Source: Mercurialis annua (taxonomy: Eukaryota; Streptophyta; Magnoliopsida; Malpighiales; Euphorbiaceae). Taken from it: 64,000 bases of DNA. The DNA lies in assembly GCF_937616625.2 (NCBI RefSeq), contig NC_065577.1, forward strand, positions 43,243,001 through 43,307,000, given 5' to 3'. The notes under the pieces are model-generated. The model was given only the letters and a program-made list of their open reading frames with translations. It was not told the origin of the DNA and made no database searches. Positions 47,801 through 58,042 of the stretch are shown here, in pieces; position 1 is the stretch's first letter, and each line of letters opens with the position of its first letter. A program made the position numbers and the translations under genes.

Positions 47801-48798
47801 GCTGCCTGATGATTCCTTGATCTATTTGTTGCTATATATGGATGATATGTTAATTGCAGCTAAGTCAAATTAATGACTTGAAAGTCTTGTTGAGTAGTGA
47901 GTTTGAGATGAAGAATTTGGGCGCAGCCAAGAAGATTTTGGGCATGGAGATTTGGAGAGATAGGAAAGAAGGCCTGTTGTATGTTTCTCAATAGAAATAT
48001 ATTGAGAAGGTGTTGCAATCTTTTCAAATGGACAACTCTAAGCCAGTAAGTACTCCTTTGACGTCACATTTTAAATTTGATGTTAATGCACTACATAGTA
48101 CTGATGCTGAGAAGGAATACATGAGCGCTGTTCCGTATTCGAGTGCGGTTGGAAGCTTGATGTATGCAATGGTCTGTACAACACCTGATTTAGCACATGC
48201 TGTTAGTGTGGTTAGCAGATTTATGAGTAATCCGGGAAAGACTCATTGGGAGGCGGTCAAGTGGATTATGCGGTATTTGAAGGGAACGAGTGGCATATGT
48301 CTGGTTTATGGTTCTAGTGGTGGTTCTGATGGAATTGTGGGCTATACAGATTCCGACTATGGAGGAGATCTTATTCGAAGGAGGTCCTTAACATGTTATA
48401 TCTTCACCCTGTATGGATGTGCTATTAGTTGGAAAGCAACTTTACAATCTACAATTGCTTTGTCTACAACTGAGGTGGAATACATGTCATTGACAGAAGG
48501 GGTCAAGGAAGATATGTGGTTGCAAGGTCTGATTGATAGCTTGGGTTTAGAAGTTCAAAAGCCTGTGATTTATTGCGATAGTCAAAGTGCTTTGTGCTTG
48601 GCGAAGAATCTGGTGTATCATGAGAGATCAAAGCACATTGATGTGAGGATGAACTTCATTCGGGATGTCGTGGAAGACAAGAGATTTCTTATAGAGAAGA
48701 TAGCCACTGCAGTTAATCCAACAGATATGTTGACAAAGCCATTGCCAATTGAAAAGTTCAAGCTTAGCTTGGACTTGGTTAATGTACGCATTGTATGA
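44865..48798 (+). pseudogene. Copia gag-pol polyprotein, broken
   Basis: Seen: starts MSLHKFDIEKFNGSNDF at 44865. Gag occupies residues 1-230. The zinc knuckle reads CYHYKEKGHFRRDC, so its second cysteine is replaced by tyrosine. Protease has VLDTGASYHMSS. Integrase has the HHCC finger (LGHMSERGL, CETCILGK) and D-D-E residues (HSDLWGP, TLRTDNGLEF, QNGVAERMNQ). RT has LLLYMDDMLIAAK. The frame ends at TAA 47871-47873; the expected continuation (INDLKVLLSSEFEMKNLG) is in another frame from about 47866, and then a TAG near 47992 interrupts YVSQ.KYIEKVL. RNase H resumes to 48798 with TDSDYGGD, TTEVEYM and CDSQSA. The protein is therefore non-functional unless supplied in trans. Confidence 0.93.
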
Positions 48799-48973
48799 GG
48801 CCCTTAAAGGGCATGGATGGCAGAGAGAGAGTTGGTCTTGCTTAACTTTGACTTTGGAGTAATTTTAAGTCAAGGTGGAGAGTTTATTCTGTGATGCAAT
48901 TTGGTGGCCTTTGTGATTTGCTGAAGAAGGTTTCAGGATTAATCTTGTTGGGTGTATTCGCCAAGGTGGAGAT
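48799..48973. other. Copia 3' untranslated region with polypurine tract
   Basis: Non-coding. It holds two similar purine tracts, CAAGGTGGAGAG near 48870 and CCAAGGTGGAGAT just before the 3' LTR; the second is at the position of the true polypurine tract. Confidence 0.8.
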
Positions 48974-49259
48974 TGTTGAGTTATGGCTCATATCATTCCT
49001 ATTTGGATTGGGATACTTAATCCTTTGTTTAGCATTGCTTTTCTTTTGGGATTTGTAATCTAGTTCCTTAATGGATTAGGACGTAAATTGTGTCTTAAAG
49101 GTTCACTATAAATACATGTGATGACCCTATTGTAAACTCACAACAAACATATAGAATAAATTCTCTCTCTATCATGGAGTAGATCGCATTGATCGAACCA
49201 CGTAAAAAATCTTGTGTGATTCTTTTCTTTTTTCTTATTTATTTTCTGTTGCGCTAACA
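48974..49259 (+). repeat. Copia 3' LTR
   Basis: 286 bp, with an intact TATAAATA at 49107-49114. Transcription from this LTR would run rightwards into the WRKY54-like gene in antisense. The LTR ends 35 bp before that gene's stop codon. Confidence 0.96.
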
Positions 49260-49294
49260 CAAGCATTCGACATATACATAAGCTATAGGAAACT

Positions 49295-50240
49295 TTATAT
49301 ATCTTCATTAGCAAAAAGTTCGATTTCATCAAAATGAAAATCACTATCAAAATCCACAGAAGTAGCAATGTTGAAACTTTGACAAGTGTCCTCTGTGGAA
49401 TGAGGCAAACTGAAGCAGGTAGGCGACTCAAATGCCACAAAATCTTTCCACACCATCATAGAGTCGGTTATATGAGTTGAGGTTTCTTCTTCATTGCATT
49501 CTTGCCTTACAACAATAGATTCCGAGAGATTGTTATCAAGAATCAAGTCGTCCCTGCAGGTATGATGGCCAATGTAAGTTGTGCAGTACACTTGCGGGTC
49601 TTGTTCCATTTTCTGAACTTGTTTTGTTGCTTTGCAACCTCGATCATACTTGTGTGTGCACCTAAAGTAACTCCTGCAATATGCCCATCAACATCAAAAC
49701 CTAGAACACTACACAAACAGGTCATCAAAGCACGACCATCTTCAATAGGTACCTCATATACTTAGCATTGAGGATCTGCTTCTGCCCGTATTTTCTCCAA
49801 GCACGACCATCTTCAATCGAGGCAGAGACAGTTGCCCACGACTCTGAACTCTTTCTGCAGCCAATTTAAGTTTGATTATCAACTAATCATGTAGGGTTGA
49901 AGTTAAATAAAAGTGTGTGTATATATACTTACTTTCTCTTGTGAGAACCTCTCCCGTCCTTACAATTAGCTCTCTTCCTGCTCTCACCTGAAGCTTCAGA
50001 CCTCCGGTCATCACAACCAACTGAGTCCACTTGCGATGTAGGAGCTAGATTCATCTCACAAACCTCAGCAGAAAGCAGAGAAAGAGCCTGAGTGAAAGAT
50101 GTTAAGATGTGGAGTACAAGTTGATGTTGCAAAGTGAAAAAAGCATCATCCCCTTGAGGTTTCTTGAAAAGAATTTGAAGTTGAGTTGCAAAGTCTTGGC
50201 CTTGAATCAGCTCTTTCACCACACTGTCCTTGCTCATCAT
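49295..50240 (-). CDS. WRKY54: Group III WRKY transcription factor (WRKY54/70-like)
   Basis: Seen: three exons, 49933..50240, 49753..49854 and 49295..49673, joined to 262 residues. The N-terminus ([20 protein letters not shown], then [18 protein letters not shown]) is the group III helical region, followed by a basic stretch ([16 protein letters not shown]). The WRKY core is [20 protein letters not shown], the exon border falls after MR, and [17 protein letters not shown] gives zinc ligands C-x7-C-x23-H-x-C. The C-terminus is acidic ([14 protein letters not shown]), a likely activation region. Known: Arabidopsis WRKY54 and WRKY70 modulate salicylate signalling, senescence and brassinosteroid-drought crosstalk; WRKY54 (At2g40750) neighbours WRKY55 there too. 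All key residues are intact, so this copy should be functional. ATG 50240 or the adjacent ATG 50237 may start it. A Copia LTR lies 35 bp past the stop. Confidence 0.94.
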
Positions 50241-50839
50241 TGATAGCTTGTCAGGCCAATTTCTTGAACTGTTACGTTGCTATTATAATTTATATGTAAA
50301 TGTATTCCTATATCCTATCATTCAAAGCAGAGAGCAATGGATTATAATTGAGTTATTATGATGATGTTGCTTAATGGAGAAAAAAAGGGTGGGGAAATAG
50401 AGAAGAAAATTGTAGGAAGGAGGCATGATACTGAAAGTGAATGGAAGTTCCAGAAACATGATGCTGACAAAGGGGTATGTGACGTTTTCACCATGATGCA
50501 ATGCTTTCTTCAGTCTTCTCTTGGACAATTAATCAAGGATTCTATATTGGGCTTTTTATATGAAATACTGTTTTTTTCCAACATTTACTTTTTTTACCAC
50601 CCCTTCTAGATCTTTACATTTCATACCAGCTTTCTTTTCTTTTATACTACTTTTTAAAAAAACTTTACTTTTTATATTAATTCATATTTTCCATCATTTT
50701 CTTTCATTATTTTTAATTATTTTTTTCACCATTATATTCATGCACTTAATATTCATCACATGTTTTAATTTCAATTTTTTTAATTTTTTTAATTTTTTTT
50801 AATTTTTTTGGATTTTGACTTTTTTTTTATTGCTGATGT
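50241..50839. other. WRKY54 promoter side and AT-rich DNA
   Basis: Upstream sequence of the minus-strand WRKY gene. From 50600 the plus strand becomes a T-rich tract (TTTTAATTTTTTTAATTTTT). No gene is seen. Confidence 0.5.
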
Positions 50840-51380
50840 TTTTTGTCAGTTATAATATCAACATGAAATCAACACGAAATCAACATATATAATAAATTTA
50901 TTAATTTAAATTTTTCAATCTTTTTTTTGCACTAATTTTTATTTTTTAAACATTTTTTCAATTTGATATCAATTTTTTTATTTTATTTCACATATAATTT
51001 GTTCTTTTTCGTTGATGTTAAATCAAGTAAATATCAACATAATATCAACACAATATCAACATAAGATCAACATTGTAACATTACAATAATTTAACATCAT
51101 TATTGTCTTCTTCACCGATGATAAAATCAACAAAATATCAACCGAAAATCAACACAATATCAACACTGTAATATTACAATAATTCAACATAATTATATGT
51201 CTTCTCCTTGATGCTACCATATTATTTCTAGTCTCAATTTAATTTAATTTAATATTTTTAGTTGATTTCACAAACATTATTATTTTATTTTTCAATATTA
51301 AAATATAAAAAAATCAGTTGATATTAACATAAGTCAATATAAAATCAACAATACTGTAACATTACAATAATTCAGCAATC
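50840..51380. repeat. Tandem-like array of AATATCAACA units
   Basis: Many copies of ATCAACA-type words (AAATCAACATAATATCAACA style) are grouped at 50855-50890, 51024-51075, 51124-51170 and 51312-51350. A longer phrase, CTGTAACATTACAATAATTC or close to it, follows three of the clusters (near 51074, 51168 and 51352). This is a decayed minisatellite with a larger period of roughly 90 bp or its double. Confidence 0.7.
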
Positions 51381-52004
51381 AATCATCATCAAGAAATCGT
51401 TTTGCGGAATAATAAAAACGCAAAAACACAAAAAAATGCAGAAATAACAGAATTTTATTCTATAAAATCACAAAATTATTCTACATAACATGAAATGAGT
51501 ATTAGATTCTTTAAAGATACTCTTTATACATATTTAATGGTGAAAAAACAGTAATAAATAAATAAATTACAGATATGAAAATAAAAGAAAGAACAAAAAA
51601 TTTCAGATCTGAAATCAAAACGATAAAAGAAAGCTAACGGCGAAATGAAGGCAGAACGGCGGAGGCGAAACGACGAAAATGGAATGGCGGAGGCGGATTG
51701 ATGCAAAGAACAAAAGGTGAGTTGAGAGAGAAAGGAGAGAGAAATCGGAGGAGAGAGAAAATAATCTTGTTTATAAGTGTTTGTGCTATTAGGGCTCTAT
51801 TTATATGAATGGTATAAAAGTAATAATTTTTTTTTGTATGTTAGTTTTAAGAGAAAATTACAAAACTATACAAAAAGAGGAAGAAAATAACAACAATGCT
51901 AAATTTGCTGAAATATCACATGAGCACCTCAAAAAATTGAAACTTTACATGTAATACCTTCCCAATGAGAATGCAACACATGGCACGCACAAAACAAATA
52001 AAAA
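51381..52004. other. AT-rich intergenic DNA
   Basis: Includes a purine-rich GAGAGAGAAAGGAGAGAGAAA tract near 51724-51762. No gene is recognised. Confidence 0.4.
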
Positions 52005-52085
52005 AAGGTCAAAAACGCGTCAGAAACGCGTCTGACATGCGTCTGACATGCGCGTCAGATTGCGTGCATCAGTCACGCGTCATTT
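52005..52085. repeat. GC-rich cluster of ACGCGTCAGA / TGCGTCTGACA motifs
   Basis: About 80 bp with at least seven CpG-containing, partly palindromic words built on GCGTC and TGACGC (ACGCGTCAGAAACGCGTC, GACATGCGTCTGACATGCG). It stands out sharply in DNA that is otherwise more than 70% AT. Confidence 0.7.
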
Positions 52086-52089
52086 TGTC

Positions 52090-53110
52090 AAACTATTCAA
52101 ACATGTATCATTTATGTATCTGTTATGTATTGGATATGTATCAAACACATATCTGATTATTATTTTTTCATATTTCTAAAATAAAAATAAATAAATAAAT
52201 ATATTATTAATATGTACTATTTATATGTCTCTAAGGTGTATGTATAATATATTTTAAATTAAAAGATATATATATATATATATCACGTGCTTTAATAAAA
52301 TTCACGCATCAAATTATATATATTATTGATATGTTACTATTCACTATAAATTGAAATATAAAAATAATAAGTTGTGATTTTTTTAACTCAACTTTGATCA
52401 ATATAAACATCCTCACTTGAATTACAACCACTATTATATACAATGTATCAGAGATCTATCGATAATACTACATTTCAAAATACACACATAATACATATAT
52501 TAAAATAAAAATTATAGGTCTAAACTATTTCTGATATGTATAAAAGATGTGTCGAATATGTATAGTATTTGTATTTGAGTTATATATTTAACGTATTGAA
52601 TATATAACTTACGAGTAATTGAAATTTACCTATAACATATATTAAAATAAAAACATGTCATATGCTCTGTAAATTGTGTAAATTATTTATCAATGATACG
52701 TGTTAAGGATATATTTGTCATGTTTTAATTGTATATGAAAGATATATCTAAAAATACATCTAAAAGACATATATATTTATATAATATATATTTAAATATT
52801 CTTTGTGTTTCTGATATGTATTAATGACGTATGCAAGATGTATCGGAAATGTATAGGAGATGTACCGAAAATGTATCTCGAAGGCATTGAGGTACCACCA
52901 TTGACGAGAAGTCGCATATCAAGGATATATTTATCATGTAATTATATATTAAAAATTTACCTAATAAATACATTTAAGAAACATATCAAACACGTTTGAT
53001 GAATTAATATATATTTAAAAATAAATATAAACTGTTTCTAACATGTATCTGATATGTATAATATATGTATCTGCTATGTATAACATATGTATAACATAGA
53101 TAAAAAAAAG
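52090..53110. repeat. Degenerate ATGTATC-word repeat region
   Basis: Frequent ATGTATC, GATATGTAT and ATACATAT words on both strands, for instance ATGTATCATTTATGTATCTG (52103-52122) and ATGTATCTGATATGTATAAT (53043-53062). The spacing is irregular. No coding signal. Confidence 0.5.
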
Positions 53111-54587
53111 CAGAAATCTAAAAAATTAGAGTTGGACTCAATACCATTCAACAAACACTTACAATTAGATACTGAACTTTTCTATCTTTTTTTTTACAAA
53201 GAAAGTTAAAATGTATCCTTTACCTAATATCTAAATACTTTTTCATATGTTTGGTTATTCTTAAGAAAGTTTTGTGAAAAATAAGAACAGGTGGTATAAG
53301 CATTTCAAGCAGGGTACTGCAAATCTAAACCTCTCAAAGGCTAGTTTTATCACAGCAAGAGAAAAAAACTAAGATATCCTTACAAACAAATTATGTAATC
53401 ATTCACAAACTCTATTTAATTAAAAAAATTAACACAAAACATAATTTAGGCAAAGTTTCTAAGTATGCAGTAGAAATCTCCAGCTAAGTATGCAGTAAAA
53501 TTTAGATTAAATCAACAAACCTAACTACCAAGCTAGTGGGCTAATCAGTTATTACTGGCTTTTTAAAAAGGTCAAGGTGAGCTTAATTCTTATCAATAGC
53601 CAAATTGTGAAGTGTGTTTAGTTGGAAAATTATCCAATACAACCGTTGTGCCATGTTATTCATGCAACAAATCAAGCCATGTAAAATTTGTAATGATTAA
53701 AAATTCAAATAATAATTGAAAAAATTTCTATCGCAAATACTAATTGACTTGTTGTACATATGACATGGAACAACTATTGCATGGGATAAACACTCTATTA
53801 GTTGATGTTTTTGTAATATAATATAAATATTAGGTTTTTGCAAATTAAATGACTTAAATTATATTTTTTTATTTTTTAGATACAAATTTAATAAATTAAT
53901 AATTTTAATAATTATTAAATTAATAATTTTAATAATCAATAAATTTTTGGTCCGCTATGTATATTAATTATAAGAGGGTCTGTATCTAGTTTGAAGTCTA
54001 TTAAATTAATGAAATTTTATTTATAAAAAAAGGGAATATAATGGAGTTTTAAATATTTTTTTTATATAAACTTTGTTATTTTAAGAGATTAATTTATAAG
54101 GAGATAAATGAAATGGTGAGTATAGAATGAAGTCTCGTAAACTATATATGCATTGTCACGTTGGATTTGAAATTGAAATAGAGAAGGACAGTAAAAAAAG
54201 AAATGGTAAAGTTAATTGTAAAGTTGGAATAGAGAAAGACACATGTTAATTTGAGAGAGAGTTAGCATTAGGTAAAATAAATATGAAAACTGGCACATTA
54301 ATTGTAAAGTTAAAATTAGCATTGATGTAAATAATTAGAAGGGTTAACACTATTGTAATAATTGAGCGTGTTTAGCTCATTTTTGTAATTTTCTCTTGTT
54401 TTAAAATATCAAATATGAATTAGTATAAAAATAAATCAAACTTGAATATTGGTAATTTGAGTAAAAAGCCCTTCTATATTCTAATTGGACTTAGACAATA
54501 CTAAAGTTTAGGCCCAATACGAAACCACGCCTGTAATTATAATAATTTAAAACCATTATCCAACAACAGCAGCCTCAAAGAGGCAGA
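53111..54587. other. AT-rich intergenic and promoter side of the rhodanese gene
   Basis: Low-complexity AT-rich DNA with a short local repeat of TTAATAATTTTAATAAT around 53895-53940. No gene is seen. Confidence 0.5.
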
Positions 54588-57137
54588 ATGGTGATTAGGT
54601 GCAGATCAGCTCCATTGCTCTCCCCCAGCATCTCAAGATTTATCAAACACTCTTCTATTTCTTCTTCCTCTCGCCTTCCTATTTTCTTTAAAACGAGGAT
54701 TGATTCTCTCAGCTTACCTAAAAACATGACTTTACCCTCTATTGCTAACTGCTTCTCTTCTACTGCTGCTGCTGCTGCTGCTGCTGCCACGGCCACTGCC
54801 CCAGTTCCCATTGAATCCACTTTGGTGGTGCTTTCGTTCTACAAGTTCGCTGATTTTCCTGACCACGCTCATATGCGAAACTCCTTGAAGGACCTCTGCC
54901 AGCAGCTGGTATTTTCCCCTCATTTTTAGCTCATCTTGTTATTCTACTGCTTACTATCTTTCTTTGAGCGCACACCTCTCTGAACTGATCCTCTCCAGCG
55001 TGTTTCAGGCGGTATCATTCTCGCACCTGAAGGAATCAACGGAAGCATATGCGGGACTAGGGAATCCGTGGACAAAGTGATTGACTTCATCAAAAGCGAT
55101 GAACGGCTGAAGGGGCTCAGACAGATGGAATCACCTGTCACTCCTGAGGATGAAGCTATCCATCATGGACACAGTGACACTTCTCCTCTGGCAGCAGGAG
55201 AGGATACCCCCTTTCGGTGGGATCATGTCAGGGTCAAGGTGAAGAAAGAGGTACTTTCTTATGCTTTTTGAGCTATTGTAAGCAGGTCTGGAGGAGAATC
55301 TTGATCATGGAATGCTTATATTTTTGTTCTTTCTTTATGCCTATGTAGATTGTTACTCTAGGAATGCCAGAGGTGTCTCCTATTGAAAGGGTCGGGAAGT
55401 ATGTCAAACCAAAGGAGTGGAATGAATTGATCAGTGACCCAGATACTGTGAGCCACTTAAACTCTACCAATTACTATCCATATTTAAGTTGCTCTTTGTT
55501 GCCTTTGATTGCCCTTTCAAACTGCAGAATTAGGAAGTTGAGCTTGCCTTAAAAGAAATATCTGAGGATTATTTTCTGTTCAAGCCATTGCATTTAATTT
55601 CTTTCTTCCCAAACATCTTTGGCTAATTTTTGTTTAAAATAATATTCAACTAACTAGGCTTTTTTGTGTGAATGACATTTTAATGCATTTGGTCTTTTCA
55701 TTGGGTTTGTTGGCTTATATATAGAAATTTGGTGGCTGGACTTGAATTTTATAAGCTTTTGTTTGTATGCAAATGGATAATAGATTTGTCGGTGCTATCG
55801 GCTATTAAGAGGTTATCATGGTTGCTTTCTCCAAGAGTTTATGGGCAATCAAATGTGTCCCAAGGAATATCAGGCCTGCATATGAGCTTTGGTCTTAAAA
55901 GCTTGTTTTAACTGACGATCTTGATTCTATTAGTTCCATTCCATTCATGTCAAAGTTGCTTATTCAACTCTATCATAGTATCACTGTATTTTTGAAAAGT
56001 TTCAAGATACTTAAGTCAAAACTCATCTACATTTTTGGAGTTTTAACACATCGAATGTCAAATTATGTAGAAGTTGGAGATGTATGCGCTTACAGGGCAG
56101 TAGAATTTAGAATTGGGAAGTTAACAAAATTAAAACCTAAAATGTTTTGAAGGTCGTGTATGTTTGCGCTTTTATGTTTTAATATTGTTCTCGATCCTCC
56201 ACATAGGTGGTGATTGACGTCCGGAATGCTTATGAAACTAGAATTGGGAAGTTTGAAAGAGCAGTAGATCCTTGTACAACATCATTTCGCGAATTTCCTT
56301 CTTGGGTGGAGAATCAGTTCCAATTTGAAGACACTGCGGAGGAGAACCATCAAGAAGGAAACAAAGACACAGATGTTGAGAGCCCAAAAGAAAAAAAGCC
56401 ACCTCGTGTGGCTATGTATTGTACTGGAGGAATTAGATGTGAGAAAGCTTCAAGTTATCTTCTCAGCAAAGGTTTCAAAGAGGTGACGTCCTATTGTTCT
56501 ATCTTTTAAAGTGAAGTGTTTATACATAGAGTTTCGTTTCTTCTGCTTGTCTGCATATTCAGCATACATGTCTTCTCTTGTCCTTTTAGATTCTTATAGA
56601 TTGGAGCGAGGGATTGTTTAGTTTCTGAAACAGAAGTGTGCAATCATTCAAAGTGAAAAATGTTTACCATATCTCAGCTGATACTTGCTGAGATATAGTA
56701 TCATCCTCTGTGAACTGTTGAACATTCAATAGTTTGATTTCAATCTTGCTTATCTGCAGGTTTATCACCTGGAAGGTGGGATTCTGAAATACCTAGAGGA
56801 AGTTCCAAAGTCTGAGAGCCGGTGGGAGGGTGAATGCTTTGTTTTTGACAAGCGAGTCTCAGTGAAGCATGGGTTGGAACAGGGTGAATTCAAGCTGTGC
56901 TATGGATGTAAGCAACCAGTGAGTGATGCTGACATGGAAACTCGAGAATGGGAGACTGGGGTTTCTTGTCCGTATTGTTATTCATTGAAATCGGAGGAAG
57001 AAAAGGAAAGGGCAAGAGCACGGCATATGCAGTTTAAGAGCTGGGGCCTCATTGGAGGTCCTGACAAGGGTCGCCGGCCAATATCTAAACCAGATAGTAA
57101 TACTAATAGGAGCAGCTTAAACAAGCAGTCAAGCTGA
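54588..57137 (+). CDS. Rhodanese-domain protein of the TrhO (tRNA U34 hydroxylase) family
   Basis: Seen: five exons, 54588..54908, 54999..55250, 55349..55447, 56207..56482 and 56760..57137, joined to 441 residues. The first 70 residues are Ser/Arg-rich with almost no acids, then a run of alanines: an organelle transit peptide, with plastid or mitochondrion both possible. An acylphosphatase-like N-terminal domain follows ([33 protein letters not shown]), then [20 protein letters not shown], and the rhodanese active-site loop [11 protein letters not shown] with the catalytic cysteine. The C-terminus has [13 protein letters not shown] and GVSCPYCYS, a likely zinc-binding CxxC pair. Known: bacterial TrhO (YceA) makes 5-hydroxyuridine at tRNA position 34, and the domain order here is that of this family. 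The counterpart is At2g40760 by synteny. An internal ATG at 54727 could give a shorter, untargeted form. Confidence 0.93.
54763..54788. repeat. (CTG)n repeat coding a polyalanine run
   Basis: About nine GCT/GCC-type triplets in exon 1 of the rhodanese gene, encoding alanines in the presequence. It is likely to vary in length between alleles. Confidence 0.85.
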
Positions 57138-57533
57138 ATGTAGGCAGTAAGCTGCAAGAATAGATGATTTTGTTAGAATGAACTTGGACTATTTTTATCT
57201 ACCGGTGTCTCTGCCTTGCAGTGTTATTAATTAATTCTTTTATGTGTAATTGAAATTAGCAAAGCAGCATTTCCTTTTATTATTACTCTTCACTCTTCAG
57301 CTAAATGTTACTATTTTAAAGCTTATACATGTTGCTACTACATATAATTACTATTTTTTTTTATCTAAAATGAATATATGTATACTGATTGAAACGTATT
57401 TTGGGTGATTTAAATTAATTCAATAAAATATACATCATTGATTTATATTAAATCAGTATAAAATATGGGATTTTGTTTGATCTTTTATTATGTTTAGTAG
57501 ATAAAAATACTGGTCACTATTTTTAAGAATAAA
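57138..57533. other. 3' UTR of the rhodanese gene and flank
   Basis: Probable 3' UTR to about 57290, then AT-rich sequence up to the MITE. Nothing else is seen. Confidence 0.5.
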
Positions 57534-57884
57534 AGGGTCAACGCGCCCCCTGAACTTGTGATACGAGGTCATCTAATTCAATTTTTATTTTTTTGAGCAA
57601 CTAACCTCAAAACTCTTCATTTTTGGGTCAAATAACCCTATAATTGTATTTTTAAAATGTGTAAAATACAAATCGGAAATGAGAGATACAAAAATATAAT
57701 TAGATACTTCCATAATTGTTGCGATATAATTATCCTAAATTCATTTTTTTGAAATAAAAATATAAATTATGTGTTATTTGACCGAAAAATAAAGAGTTTT
57801 GGGGTTAGTTGCTTAAAAAAGTACTATAAATTGGGTTAAATGACTTCGTGTCACAAGTTCAGGGGGCGCGTTGACTCTTTGTTT
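57534..57884. mobile_element. MITE with about 110-bp terminal inverted repeats
   Basis: The left end GGGTCAACGCGCCCCCTGAA continues CTTGTGATACGAGGTCATCT; the right end is the reverse complement, closing ACAAGTTCAGGGGGCGCGTT. Inner parts of the arms (GCAACTAACCTCAAAACTCT against its partner at 57792-57812) also pair. No coding capacity. The target duplication is unclear; TATTTTTAA occurs on both outer sides. Confidence 0.9.
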
Positions 57885-58042
57885 CTATTTTTAATATATC
57901 TTAGTCAATTATTATGGGCTTAACAGCCCAAAGGTTCATATAAATGATCTAGGTTGAATTTACAAATACGACGAAAGAAGAACAATTTGATTTTTGATTT
58001 TCTCTCGATTTTGAAAAGTGATACAATCGAATCGGTTGAGAA

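Larger units (their letters stand above)
44523..49259 (+). mobile_element. Ty1/Copia LTR retrotransposon, Tork-like, decayed
   Basis: Seen: LTRs of 285 and 286 bp (44523..44807 and 48974..49259), TG/CA ends, target duplication CAAGC (44518-44522 and 49260-49264), a tRNA-iMet type primer-binding site, a polypurine tract AAGGTGGAGAT before the 3' LTR, and one gag-pol unit in the Copia order protease, integrase, RT, RNase H. The LTRs differ at roughly 20 sites, mostly transitions, about 7%, so it is much older than the adjacent Gypsy element. The coding region has a frameshift and a stop in the RT/RNase H part. Confidence 0.96.

Noticed and set aside
51524..51706. Minus-strand open stretch starting MHQSASAIPF
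   Set aside because: Low complexity, no conserved feature, no splice continuation.
52805..52999. Plus-strand open stretch starting MFLICINDV
   Set aside because: It is made of the ATGTAT-word repeat and has no protein-like composition.
54588..54820. Minus-strand frame with an alanine/valine run over exon 1 of the rhodanese gene
   Set aside because: It is the complement of the triplet repeat and transit peptide; no independent support.
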